This document shows, one piece after another, positions 1-7,978 of a stretch of DNA of 64,000 nt. Below the pieces are notes generated by a model. It ran no database searches. It saw only the letters and a program-made list of their open reading frames with translations, and was not told where the DNA came from. Source of the stretch: Collimonas sp. OK607 (lineage in GTDB: Bacteria; Pseudomonadota; Gammaproteobacteria; Burkholderiales; Burkholderiaceae_D); assembly GCF_900111995.1 (NCBI RefSeq), contig NZ_FOKF01000002.1, positions 186,001 through 250,000 on the forward strand, written 5' to 3'. The translations under genes were made by a program, and so were the position numbers. The first letter of the stretch is position 1. Each line of letters begins with the position of its first letter.

Positions 1-231
1 GTCGTAATCGATACTGCAGCTGACGACGCATTGATTACCGCCAAGGTGAAAGCAGCATTATCTGTGAGTGATGATCTCAAAAGTCTTGATTTGCAAGTGC
101 AGGCGCAGAATCACGAGGTTACATTGAGTGGTTTTGCCAATAATCGGGATCAGGTTGATAACAGTATCGCTGTCACCAAGGCCGTGGACAGGGTAACCAA
201 CGTAGTCAACCATATCACCATCAAAAAATAA
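1..231 (+). CDS. BON-domain protein, C-terminal part (5' end outside window)
   Basis: The reading frame is open from base 1 and stops at 229-231, so the start lies upstream of the window. The visible 76 residues form one BON domain: an initial helix (DDALITAKVKAAL), a strand with the pattern LQVQAQNHEVTLSGFANN, and a terminal VTNVVNHITIKK. BON domains occur in OsmY-like periplasmic stress proteins, where they are thought to bind membrane lipid. Whether a signal peptide and a second BON domain precede this part cannot be seen. Its 3' end overlaps the tail of the converging S41 remnant by 11 bases, which is unusual for two intact genes and fits the other gene being broken. Confidence 0.75.
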   Translation, partial: VVIDTAADDALITAKVKAALSVSDDLKSLDLQVQAQNHEVTLSGFANNRDQVDNSIAVTKAVDRVTNVVNHITIKK

Positions 232-925
232 GAAACAAGAAATCCGGCAGGATGTAGTCCGGCCAGTTGGTGGTAAAGCGCTGCTGTATTTTGTCGCCGC
301 GTTGCAGAGTTACCATCGCAGTCTTGTTGCGGCCGGTGAAAAGCGCCGTAATGCCGATTGCTGCGTTGAGCGCGCCGCCGCCGTTGATGCGTAAATCGAG
401 AATCATCCCTTTGACTGCAGGATTTTTTTTGCGCTCAGCCTGTACCACGTCGATATAGTCGCCGATGGCTGGCTCGGGAAAACTGGCAAGCCGGGTGTAC
501 AGCACGTTGCCGTCGAGTAGTTTGGCGGTCACGGGGCGGGGTTTGATGAGCGCGCGTACCAGGGTGAATTCGAGTCGTTGTTGTGAAGCACCGCGCAGCA
601 ACGTGACCTTGAGCGGCGCGCCGGTTTCGCCGTTGCGCGTGCGCTGCTCTCTTTTAGTCTGTTCCTGCAACTCGGAGGCACTGCGGAATTGTGCGTAAGG
701 CAGGGTTTTGACGCCAAGGCGAATGGTTTCGTCGAGAAAGGCGGGTATGTCGATTTCTGTCAGGTGCTCTTTCTTGAGCACCTCCACCACCGATTTGAGT
801 TCACAAATTTGCGCTTCCCAATCCGGCGGGCAGGGCGAGACCTCGGCGGCGCGGGCTGTCGCATGAAAACCGGAAGCGACGAGCAGCAGCGGTGCGAGTA
901 GCGAGGCAGGGCTTGGGGTGTGCAT
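221..925 (-). pseudogene. Truncated S41-family (C-terminal processing) peptidase
   Basis: The frame encodes about 234 residues from a plausible start at 925, with a signal peptide ending near ATARAAE. The region LKVTLLRG..LEFTLVRA..VTAKLLDGNVLYTRLASF and the block VKGMILDLRINGGG are typical of S41 tail-specific proteases (end of the PDZ domain and start of the protease core). Two things are missing: most of the PDZ domain, which should precede LKVTLLRG, and everything after ALFTGRNKTAMVTLQ, including the catalytic Ser and Lys. An intact family member has about 450-500 residues. The product should therefore be inactive as a protease. An upstream in-frame start at 1003 exists but would bury the signal peptide. 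I read it as a decayed gene. Confidence 0.7.
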
Positions 926-1062
926 TTTTTCGCCGTCCGATCTGCAAGAAGCGCCGAGATTAAAGTCTATCAGCCGGCAGTCCAATCGTGGTGGTTTGTT
1001 CACCTGGCTTTAGTTATTGTGCGAGCAGGTCGCAATGAGATTTCGCACCTACAGAAAAGTAG

Positions 1063-1230
1063 CAAAAAAACTTGCGTCGACGCAGACAGTCCGGCATACT
1101 CGGTTTCGATGTAGACGTCATCGCACGCATCAAAAAATTATTTGATGGCAGATACCTGAGTAGATTCATTCGCGGCGCAATCACTTTGCAGATAGCATTG
1201 GATGGCGCGAATCTCCTCAAGTATCGGTAA
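1063..1230 (+). pseudogene. Possible 3' remnant of an unidentified gene
   Basis: A short frame without any ATG, opening after a TAG at 1060 and ending in TAA at 1228-1230, reads like protein in its second half (FDVDVIARIKKLFDGRYLSR, then IRGAITLQIALDGANLLKYR). It stops five bases before a strong rho-independent terminator on the same strand, which is what the end of a real gene looks like. The family is not recognised. Together with the neighbouring broken S41 gene this suggests a decayed locus. A chance frame cannot be excluded. Confidence 0.25.
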
Positions 1231-1235
1231 CTATC

Positions 1236-1261
1236 AAAGCCCGCTTCGGCGGGCTTTTTTT
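1236..1261 (+). terminator. Rho-independent terminator
   Basis: A GC-rich stem (AAAGCCCGC/GCGGGC) with a TTCG tetraloop is followed by seven T residues on the plus strand. No intact plus-strand gene lies directly upstream, only the remnant ending at 1230. Confidence 0.85.
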
Positions 1262-1306
1262 ATGTGCGCCCCGCATGGCGCACCATACAAGACGCAACCT
1301 ATAGAT

Positions 1307-1933
1307 TCAGTCCCGCACGCGTGAGTGACGCGCGATCCAGTTAGTCTCCCACGTCTTGCCGCCATCAGTCGACAGCGCTTGCTCCCACGTTGCGTTATCG
1401 GCTGCGAGTACCGACCATGTGTAACGGACCCGGACTGGCTTGTTGTCCCATATGTCGTCGCCTTCGAAAATTCCTACGCCGTTGGTGAATTTTCCGACCA
1501 CCGGCGCTAACAGTGAACCTGTTTTATCCATCCCTCCAGTCTTGTTGTCGAGCCAGTAGATGCTCCAGAGCTTGGTTTCGGGGTTGAAGATGCGCAGCGA
1601 CATGGCGACAAAACCGGGCCGCCAGCTGATTGGATGAAAGTCATCGTAATTGCCGATGCCGGCCGGCAGCTGGCGCGCCTCTTCGGTGGATTCAAAGGTT
1701 TCCCATTCGTCCTTGCCTTGCAAGCTTGTCAGCCGCCGCTGGTTAACTGTGTGCCAGCGCCCTATGACGAAATCGAAATCGCGCGCGCCGTCCGATAGCT
1801 GTTCGACTTCTTTCATGGATGCCTCTCCTTTTTGCGTGGTAGCACAGCCGCTTATATAGGATGTTGATAAAAGTATCGCCAACACAAACGACAGGCGACG
1901 AAGATGCAATGCCGTTACCGAGAGTGCTGCCAT
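1307..1933 (-). CDS. Putative lipoprotein, DUF1579-like
   Basis: A 208-residue protein. The start at 1933 (MAALSVTALH) is chosen because it has a GGAAAG ribosome binding site and gives a normal lipoprotein signal: a positive segment, a hydrophobic stretch (LSFVLAILLSTSYIS) and a lipobox ending in GC. After the lipidated Cys the protein has a motif run FDFVIGRWHTVNQRRL, then NPETKLWSIYWLDNKTGGMD and FEGDDIWDNKPVRVRYTW, the layout of DUF1579-type proteins (a lipocalin-like beta barrel fold is likely). Function unknown. It diverges from the ECF sigma factor gene, so the two may share a control region (1934-2245). The longer frame from 2017 has a poor signal peptide and was not used. Confidence 0.6.
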   Translation of the reverse strand: MAALSVTALHLRRLSFVLAILLSTSYISGCATTQKGEASMKEVEQLSDGARDFDFVIGRWHTVNQRRLTSLQGKDEWETFESTEEARQLPAGIGNYDDFHPISWRPGFVAMSLRIFNPETKLWSIYWLDNKTGGMDKTGSLLAPVVGKFTNGVGIFEGDDIWDNKPVRVRYTWSVLAADNATWEQALSTDGGKTWETNWIARHSRVRD

Positions 1934-2163
1934 TTTCTTTCCTTTCGTTGGAAGTGTTTTCTGTTTTGCGGAGCAGGGAATGGTTGCCGCAGACCGGTTG
2001 TTTGTCTGAAGCTGCATGCATGGTAGGAGCTAAATAGGACGTTATTCGCCCTGTTTCCGGGGGAGTTGAACAGATTATTTGATTGTTTTTCTGCGCAGGG
2101 CAGGCGCGGCGGAAGGGCAGTGATTCAATGTATTATTCTGGTGGTACAGGAACCGACAAGGCA

Positions 2164-2181
2164 AGCCTACCCAGGTAGGCT
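2164..2181. repeat. 18-bp inverted repeat upstream of the sigma factor gene
   Basis: Arms AGCCTACC and GGTAGGCT are perfect complements around a two-base centre, 64 bases before the sigma factor start. It could be an operator or simply a small hairpin; no T-run follows. Confidence 0.4.
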
Positions 2182-2245
2182 GCAATCCAGGCAGCTATCA
2201 CAAGCCGATGTGCTGCACCGCGCAAAAAACCAATCGCCCGAGACA

Positions 2246-3481
2246 ATGCCAATAAGCGACACGATTGAAGGTATTTACCGCAGCGAATCGCGACGCGTAT
2301 TCGCCACCTTGATTCGTCTGCTGGGCGACTTCGATATGGCCGAAGAGGCCTTGCAAGAGGCATTCAAAGCCGCGATCGAACAATGGCCGCGCGACGGCAT
2401 TCCCGACAAGCCGGTGCCATGGCTGGTATCGGCAGGGCGCTTCAAGGCGATTGACGGTATCCGTCGCGGGGCAAGATTCACCGCCTATGACGAAGTGGCC
2501 GAAACGATCGAAGCGATTGCCGACGACACGCCGGCTTTGGATGACCGTGAGCATGTCGAGGATGATCGCCTGCGCCTGATTTTCACCTGTTGCCACCCTT
2601 CGCTGGCGCCGGATGCGCAGATTGCGCTGACCTTGCGCGAGGTCTGCGGCCTGACAACCGAAGAGATCGCACACGCTTTCCTTGCGCCCGCCACCACGCT
2701 GGCGCAGCGGATTGTCCGTGCCAAGGCCAAGATCCGCGATGCCCGCATTCCGTACCAGATTCCCGGCCGCGACGAATTGCCTGCGCGTCTTGAGACGGTC
2801 CTGCGGGTCATCTACCTGGTTTTTAACGAAGGCTACTCCGCAACTTCGGGAGCGACGCTGACCCGCCATGATCTGTCGCAAGAAGCGATCCGGCTGGCGC
2901 GCCTCCTGCTGGAGCTGCTGCCCGAGCCCGAGGTAATGAGTCTGCTGGCTTTGATGCTGTTGCACGAATCGCGCCGCACTGCGCGCAGTTCTGCTGACGG
3001 CGACCTGATACCGCTAGACGAGCAGGACCGGACTCTGTGGAATGCCGAGCAGATAGCGGAAGGTTCAGCCCTGGTGGAGCGCGCCTTCTCAACGGGGCGT
3101 TTCGGAACCTATGCATTGCAGGCTGCCATTTCAGCCATCCATGCCGAAGCCCGCCACGCCGACGCCACCGATTGGGAACAAATCGTCGGCCTGTATGACG
3201 CTTTGCTGCGGCTGGAACCCACGCCGGTGATCGAATTGAATCGTGCGGTGGCAGTCGCCATGCATCAAGGCCCGGCGGTCGGGCTGGCCTTGGTGGATGA
3301 CTTGATTACGGGTGGCCAGTTGCAAAACTATCATCTGGCACATGCCGCCCAGGCCGATTTGCACCGGCGCCTGGGTCACGTTGCAGAAGCACGTGCGGCG
3401 TACGGTCGCGCATTGGCTTTGACCCGGCAAGAGCCGGAGCGCCGATTTCTGCATCGGCGCCTGGCGGGTTTGCCTGATTAG
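2246..3481 (+). CDS. ECF42-type RNA polymerase sigma factor (DUF6596/TPR extension)
   Basis: A 411-residue sigma-70 family protein from the ATG at 2246 (MPISDTIEGIYR); the open frame extends upstream to 2066 but those residues do not look like sigma sequence. Region 2 is visible (ESRRVFATLIRLLGDFDMAE, VPWLVSAGRFKAIDGIRR), then region 4 (LRLIFTCCHPSLAPDAQIAL, GLTTEEIAHAFL, LAQRIVRAKAKIRDARIPYQ). About 230 residues follow with helical, TPR-like repeats (YDALLRLEPTPVIELNRAVA), which is the hallmark of the ECF42 group. Family members have no anti-sigma factor; the C-terminal extension is needed for activity and the gene sits next to a DGPF/YCII protein, as here (next gene). The likely role is to transcribe that partner in response to an unknown signal. 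Confidence 0.9.
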   Translation: MPISDTIEGIYRSESRRVFATLIRLLGDFDMAEEALQEAFKAAIEQWPRDGIPDKPVPWLVSAGRFKAIDGIRRGARFTAYDEVAETIEAIADDTPALDDREHVEDDRLRLIFTCCHPSLAPDAQIALTLREVCGLTTEEIAHAFLAPATTLAQRIVRAKAKIRDARIPYQIPGRDELPARLETVLRVIYLVFNEGYSATSGATLTRHDLSQEAIRLARLLLELLPEPEVMSLLALMLLHESRRTARSSADGDLIPLDEQDRTLWNAEQIAEGSALVERAFSTGRFGTYALQAAISAIHAEARHADATDWEQIVGLYDALLRLEPTPVIELNRAVAVAMHQGPAVGLALVDDLITGGQLQNYHLAHAAQADLHRRLGHVAEARAAYGRALALTRQEPERRFLHRRLAGLPD

Positions 3482-3555
3482 CAACTCCTCGTTGCGCTTG
3501 TTCGTATCAGAGAAATAAAAATATTGAAGGTATTGTCGATTAGTTGCCAATTAGT

Positions 3556-3582
3556 TGTCGATTTTGCCGTTCCCGGTTCGAC
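3556..3582 (+). promoter_or_regulatory. Candidate ECF42 promoter of the DGPF gene
   Basis: TGTCGA at 3556-3561 and CGAC at 3579-3582, 17 bases apart, match the published ECF42 consensus (TGTCGA at -35, CGA/TC at -10) as I recall it. A further TGTCGA occurs at 3534-3539. The 5' leader to the ATG at 3675 would be about 80-90 bases. Confidence 0.55.
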
Positions 3583-3674
3583 TATCTAATGTAAATGTTT
3601 TTGAAGCGACACCGGCGGGCAATGCACCGTTGGTCGTCATCCCCCCAATATCCATCCATCTATTGGAGACCATG

Positions 3675-4037
3675 ATGAATTATTTATGCCTCGTCTATCT
3701 TGCGCAGGACAAACTCCACGCCTGTCCGGACAGCGTCTGTTTTGCGTATGGGGAGGAGCTGCGCAACAGTGGCCACTTCATCGCCGGACAAGCGCTGCAA
3801 TCGACAGACACGGCCACCACCTTGCGGGTACGTAACGGCCAGCTCTCCCTGACCGACGGCCCGTTCGCCGAAACCAAAGAACAACTGGCGGGTTTCTACA
3901 TGATCGAAGCCAAGGATCTCAACGAGGCAATCCATCTGGCCTCGAAAATCCCGCCGGCCAAGTTTGGCAGCATAGAGGTGCGCCCGGTACGGGAACTTGA
4001 CCTTACCAACATCGCGCCGGCGCCAGCGGTCGCCTGA
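3675..4037 (+). CDS. YCII-related DGPF-domain protein
   Basis: A 120-residue cytoplasmic protein starting MNYLCLVYLAQD. ATG codons occur at 3672 and 3675; the second has better spacing from the GGAG at 3665. The family signature is clear: LRVRNGQLSLTDGPFAETKE (the DGPF motif) followed by QLAGFYMIEAKDLNEAIHLA and a C-terminal IEVRPVREL. YCII-like folds are small ferredoxin-like proteins, some of which act as lyases or dehalogenase-like enzymes, but DGPF members have no proven reaction. Pairing with an ECF42 sigma factor 193 bases upstream and the matching promoter suggest it is the direct target of that factor. The much longer open frame from 3555 is not supported. Confidence 0.85.
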   Translation: MNYLCLVYLAQDKLHACPDSVCFAYGEELRNSGHFIAGQALQSTDTATTLRVRNGQLSLTDGPFAETKEQLAGFYMIEAKDLNEAIHLASKIPPAKFGSIEVRPVRELDLTNIAPAPAVA

Positions 4038-4103
4038 ACCCGGATTGCGCTAATTGAAAGCTGAATGGCCATGTGCGGGAACTGGCGTATAAGGTGTCGC
4101 TGC

Positions 4104-5018
4104 CTAGACCGAAGACATGAGGCGCACGATTTCTTTCCACAGGAAGTTAGCCGCGGGGCTGAGTTTTCGTCCCACGCGCGTTGCCACATAGCGATCGAAC
4201 GTATTGGCGATCGGATGCTGAATCGGCACAGCTACCACGAGTCCGGCGTCCACCTTTTCCCTGGCAGCCAACTTTGTCATGAATGCGATGCCCAGGCCTT
4301 CAGCCGCAAGCGATGACGCCACGGAGAAGAGATCGCAGGTGATTGTTGGCGATACACTCAGGTTGGCGTCCCAGAACATGGCGGTAACGTAACTCTGCGC
4401 CGCAAACTTTCCCGACATGAAAATGAGCGGGTCGTGTGTCAGATCTTCGATGCATATGGACGTTCTCGAAGCCAGCGGATGGCCAGCAGCGACGATCGCA
4501 CACAACGGTTCTCGCTGGAACAGGCGCGCATTCAGAAGGGGATCGCGGGAAGTGCCGACGGAGACGCAGATGTCGGCCTCATCCTCCCGGATCATGCGAA
4601 CCAGCTCCGGCAGTGGTCCCGTGCGGATATTAAGGGCGATGTCCGGGTACTTTTGATGGAAGCGCTTGAGCACCACTGAAATCAGGCTGCCAACCAGCCC
4701 CTCGCCAACCGCCAGCGTCACGTGCCCGCGCCGGAGGTCACGATACTCGGCTAGCTGCAGGCCAAAGCGCTTTGCATGACGCTCCCGCTCGTGGCCGTAC
4801 TCAACGGCGGCAAGTCCCACCTGGGTGAGCGAAATACTACGCCCCTTGCGCGACACCAGCGCCAGTCTCAGGTGGCGTTCCGTCGCTGCGATCTGACGGC
4901 TAATCGTCGACACATTCACGCCTAGAGATGCGGCGGCTTGCCGCATTCCCCCATGTTTCGCCACCGCGCCCAAATACTCGAGCGTGCGCTCGCTGATCCC
5001 TTCGCCCTCTGTCGGCAT
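4104..5018 (-). CDS. LysR-family transcriptional regulator
   Basis: A 304-residue regulator. The start at 5018 (MPTEGEGISERTLEYLGAVA) is preceded by an AGGAGAG ribosome binding site. Residues 10-65 form the winged helix-turn-helix (MRQAAASLGVNVSTISRQIA); the effector domain follows (LRRGHVTLAVGEGLVGSLIS, ADICVSVG, LAAEGLGIAFMTKLAAREKV). It diverges from the carrier and amidohydrolase genes, the usual arrangement for a LysR activator of its neighbours. A 17-bp palindrome lies 11 bases upstream of its start codon. The inducer is unknown; an N-acyl amino acid or the released amino acid is an inference from the neighbours. Confidence 0.88.
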   Translation of the reverse strand: MPTEGEGISERTLEYLGAVAKHGGMRQAAASLGVNVSTISRQIAATERHLRLALVSRKGRSISLTQVGLAAVEYGHERERHAKRFGLQLAEYRDLRRGHVTLAVGEGLVGSLISVVLKRFHQKYPDIALNIRTGPLPELVRMIREDEADICVSVGTSRDPLLNARLFQREPLCAIVAAGHPLASRTSICIEDLTHDPLIFMSGKFAAQSYVTAMFWDANLSVSPTITCDLFSVASSLAAEGLGIAFMTKLAAREKVDAGLVVAVPIQHPIANTFDRYVATRVGRKLSPAANFLWKEIVRLMSSV

Positions 5019-5029
5019 ACGTCTCTCCT

Positions 5030-5046
5030 GTTGCGTCCAACGCAAC
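5030..5046. promoter_or_regulatory. Palindrome, candidate LysR operator
   Basis: GTTGCGT and ACGCAAC are perfect inverted arms around CCA, in the intergenic region between the LysR gene and the carrier gene and next to the regulator's own ribosome binding site. The position fits autoregulation. Confidence 0.45.
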
Positions 5047-5200
5047 ATTGTCGCACATTCGGATGTCGGTTTTAGTGCTGCTTCTGGCGCATACTTCGAG
5101 CTCAAACATAGGGCCCAATCGTTATCTATGGGGCGACAAGCCAGCGCGGCTGTCGATTCCGACGGCCGGCGCCCGCCAGAAAACCATATGAGGAGACAAA

Positions 5201-6640
5201 ATGGAGGCTAACCAGATTTCGTCCGGCACGGTGGCGCCAGACACGCGCGACAACTCGCAACGCAAGCACACGGCGATCAGCCCGTATGTGTTGCTTTTCG
5301 CGGTGCTGATGATTGCGGCGATTGCCACATGGATAATTCCGGCCGGTGAATTCGACCGGGTGGTCAAGAACGGCATCAGCTTCGTGGTTCCACATAGCCT
5401 CAAGAGTGTTTCGCAGCACGGGATCGGTCTCGCGGCAGTCTTCATGGCAATTTCGAAGGGAATGATCGCTTCGGCGCCGATCATCTTCCTGATCCTGTTT
5501 ACCGGTGGCGCATTGGCTGTGCTGGAGAAAACCGGCGCGGTAAAAGCCGCGCTCGGCCACATCGGGACCGGATCAAATGCGCAGGACGTCTCGGTTATTC
5601 TCACCGTCTGCGTCATCTTTTCGTTGTTGGGGACCATCGGTGTAGTAACTAATTCGGTAGTGGCGTTCGTGCCACTGGGCCTCTTGATTGCACGCTCACT
5701 TCGCCTGCCCGCCGTCTTCGGCGTGGCCTTCATCTACCTGGGGACATATTCGGGTTTCAACAGCGGCGTTCTTAATCCGGTAACCACCGGGCTGTCGCAG
5801 CGCCTGGCGGAATTGCCCATGTTCTCCGGGATCGCGTTTCGCTCCGCAGTGTACGTCCTCTTTGTCATCGCGACGATCGGGTTTCTCATTGTCAACGTCC
5901 GGGCATATCGGCGTAATCCGCAGTCGCAGAGATTCCTGATCGCCGAACACGATCTGGTTGCGGCTGTACCAACGGAGAGCAGCGTGCGGCTGACTTGGCG
6001 GCAGATTGCCGCGATCACTTTCTCTACCGTCGCGCTCTGTGTCTTTGTTTTCGGTGCCGTGGAACTGCATTGGGGGGAGACCGAGATGATCGCGATGTTC
6101 ATGATCATCGCCATCGGCTCTGGTCTTATCTGCAGGGTGCAGCCGACCCAGATTGCGGATGAGTTCCTGGCCGGGTCGGGCAAACTGGTCCACGGGGCGC
6201 TCATAGTCGGTCTTGCGCGCGCCATTTCTACCGTGCTGAGCAACGGCAAGATTCTCGATCCCATCGTTAACCTGCTTTCCGAGCTACTGGCTCCCCTTCA
6301 CCCCATGGCTGCCGCCATCGGCATGTTCCTGAGTGCGGCGGTAATGCATATCGCGATCTCGTCAGGCTCTGGAGAGTCGGCGGCATTGATCCCCATTTTC
6401 GCGCCGCTGGGCGATGCACTCCATTTGACGCGCCAGGTCACCGTGCAAGCCGTGCTCCTGGGCGAAGGGATCATGAACTGCTTCAATCCAACGTCCGGGG
6501 TGTTGATGGCCGTGCTTGCGACCGCGCGGATTCCTTACGGACAATGGGTACGTTTCCTCATGCCGCTCATCCTGCTGTGGAGTGTCATCAGCATTGCCGC
6601 GCTGATAGTCGGTGTCCTGATTAATTGGGGACCGTTCTAA
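5201..6640 (+). CDS. YfcC/DcuC-type membrane carrier
   Basis: A 479-residue inner-membrane protein with about twelve hydrophobic segments, preceded by AGGAGACAAA and starting at 5201. Features of the YfcC family (C4-dicarboxylate anaerobic carrier-like, IT superfamily) are the N-terminal segment SPYVLLFAVLMIAAIATWII followed by PAGEFDR, the loop GAVKAALG, and the paired re-entrant-like blocks YSGFNSGVLNPVTTGLSQ and SGSGESAALIPIFAPLGDAL and EGIMNCFNPTSGVLMAVLA. Family members move dicarboxylates, basic amino acids or short peptides. It is followed after 88 bases by an M20 amidohydrolase, so the likely substrate is an acylated or peptide-like compound that the enzyme then cleaves. Confidence 0.85.
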   Translation: MEANQISSGTVAPDTRDNSQRKHTAISPYVLLFAVLMIAAIATWIIPAGEFDRVVKNGISFVVPHSLKSVSQHGIGLAAVFMAISKGMIASAPIIFLILFTGGALAVLEKTGAVKAALGHIGTGSNAQDVSVILTVCVIFSLLGTIGVVTNSVVAFVPLGLLIARSLRLPAVFGVAFIYLGTYSGFNSGVLNPVTTGLSQRLAELPMFSGIAFRSAVYVLFVIATIGFLIVNVRAYRRNPQSQRFLIAEHDLVAAVPTESSVRLTWRQIAAITFSTVALCVFVFGAVELHWGETEMIAMFMIIAIGSGLICRVQPTQIADEFLAGSGKLVHGALIVGLARAISTVLSNGKILDPIVNLLSELLAPLHPMAAAIGMFLSAAVMHIAISSGSGESAALIPIFAPLGDALHLTRQVTVQAVLLGEGIMNCFNPTSGVLMAVLATARIPYGQWVRFLMPLILLWSVISIAALIVGVLINWGPF

Positions 6641-6728
6641 ACGACGCAGCTTGCCCCGCATCGATGCAAGGGCGTCCTGTGGCACCGCCGCAACCGTCGT
6701 TTCAATCAATCATTCATGGAGGCTCTCA

Positions 6729-7931
6729 ATGCCGCTCAAGATTTTTACAACACTTACCGATATTGCGCCTCATGAGCCGGATCTGACACGCTTACGCTAT
6801 CAGTTGCATTGCAATCCGGAACTGGCCTTCTGCGAGAATGAAACTTCGGATTTGGTGGCCGATCAGCTACGAGCATACGGTTATCAGGTTCACAGGAATA
6901 TCGCGAAGACCGGACTGGTTGGAACACTCACGGCAGGCGAGGGGCGCCGTACGATAGGCATCAGGGCCGATCTCGACGCGTTGCCGATTACCGAGGCAAA
7001 CACCTTCGCACACGTGAGCCGGAATCTCGGGAAAATGCATGCTTGCGGCCACGATGGCCACACGACAATGTTACTAGGCGCGGCGAAACATCTTGCGCAG
7101 ACGCGGCGCTTTAGCGGCACAGTGAACCTGATCTTTCAACCTGCGGAAGAACGCGGGTTCGACAGCGGCGCCAAACAGATGGTTGCCGAGGGCCTGTTCG
7201 AGCGGTTTCCGTGCGACGCCGTGTTTGCCCTGCATAACCATCCCGGCAAGCCGGCAGGCACCTTCATGTTTCGCTCCGGTGCTTTCATGGCGGCAGGCGA
7301 CCGCGTATATATCAAAATCGTCGGCCAGGGCGGCCATGCGGCCAGACCGCATCTTGCCCACGATCCCATCGTCGCCGCATCGAGCATTGTGATGGGGTTG
7401 CAGACCATTATTTCGCGAAACGTCGACCCGACGAAGTCAGCCGTGATCACAGTCGGGAAATTTGCGGGGGGAGATGCCCCTAACGTTATCCCCGGCCAGG
7501 TTGAGCTGAGCTTGAGCGTACGATCGTTTGACCCGGATGTTCGAGCCATGCTGAAAAACAGGATCATCGCGCTCGTGAATTCCCAGGCGAAGAGTTTCGA
7601 GGTTGACGCGGTCATCGACTATATGGAGGGATATCCGGTTGTCAGCAATACCGACGAGGAGACGCGCTTTGCCATCGAGGTAGCCCGGGAGCTGGTAGGC
7701 AGCGACGCAGTGAACGACAACATGGAAATGCTCATGGGCAGCGAGGATTTCGCCTATATGCTGCAGGCTCGTCCTGGCTGTTTTCTGCGCATCGGGAATG
7801 GTCTTGCCGATCAAGGGCGGGGCTTGCATAGCCCGAATTACGATTTCAACGACCAGAATCTTACGGTCGGGGCGGCGTTCTGGTCGCGCCTGGTCGAGCG
7901 TTATCTCGACCCGGATCGCGTGGCGGCTTGA
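6729..7931 (+). CDS. M20-family metal amidohydrolase (hippurate hydrolase/IAA-amino-acid hydrolase type)
   Basis: A 400-residue enzyme starting at 6729 behind TGGAGG; the upstream in-frame ATG at 6651 lacks a ribosome binding site. Metal-binding and catalytic motifs are complete: MHACGHDGHTTMLLGAAKHL (Cys106, His108), IFQPAEERG (Glu140/141), FALHNHPG (His169) and GSEDFAYMLQARPG near the end. The central insertion GQGGHAARPHLAHDPIVAAS is the dimerisation/lid domain. Enzymes of this group hydrolyse the amide bond of N-acyl amino acids such as hippurate or indole-acetyl amino acids, or small peptides, in the cytoplasm. Its place after the carrier and opposite the LysR gene suggests a small uptake-and-cleavage module. 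The exact substrate cannot be read from the sequence. Confidence 0.88.
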   Translation: MPLKIFTTLTDIAPHEPDLTRLRYQLHCNPELAFCENETSDLVADQLRAYGYQVHRNIAKTGLVGTLTAGEGRRTIGIRADLDALPITEANTFAHVSRNLGKMHACGHDGHTTMLLGAAKHLAQTRRFSGTVNLIFQPAEERGFDSGAKQMVAEGLFERFPCDAVFALHNHPGKPAGTFMFRSGAFMAAGDRVYIKIVGQGGHAARPHLAHDPIVAASSIVMGLQTIISRNVDPTKSAVITVGKFAGGDAPNVIPGQVELSLSVRSFDPDVRAMLKNRIIALVNSQAKSFEVDAVIDYMEGYPVVSNTDEETRFAIEVARELVGSDAVNDNMEMLMGSEDFAYMLQARPGCFLRIGNGLADQGRGLHSPNYDFNDQNLTVGAAFWSRLVERYLDPDRVAA

Positions 7932-7978
7932 CGATAAATGTGTGTGTTCATCGTTCGCACAACGCCTGAACAAACAAA

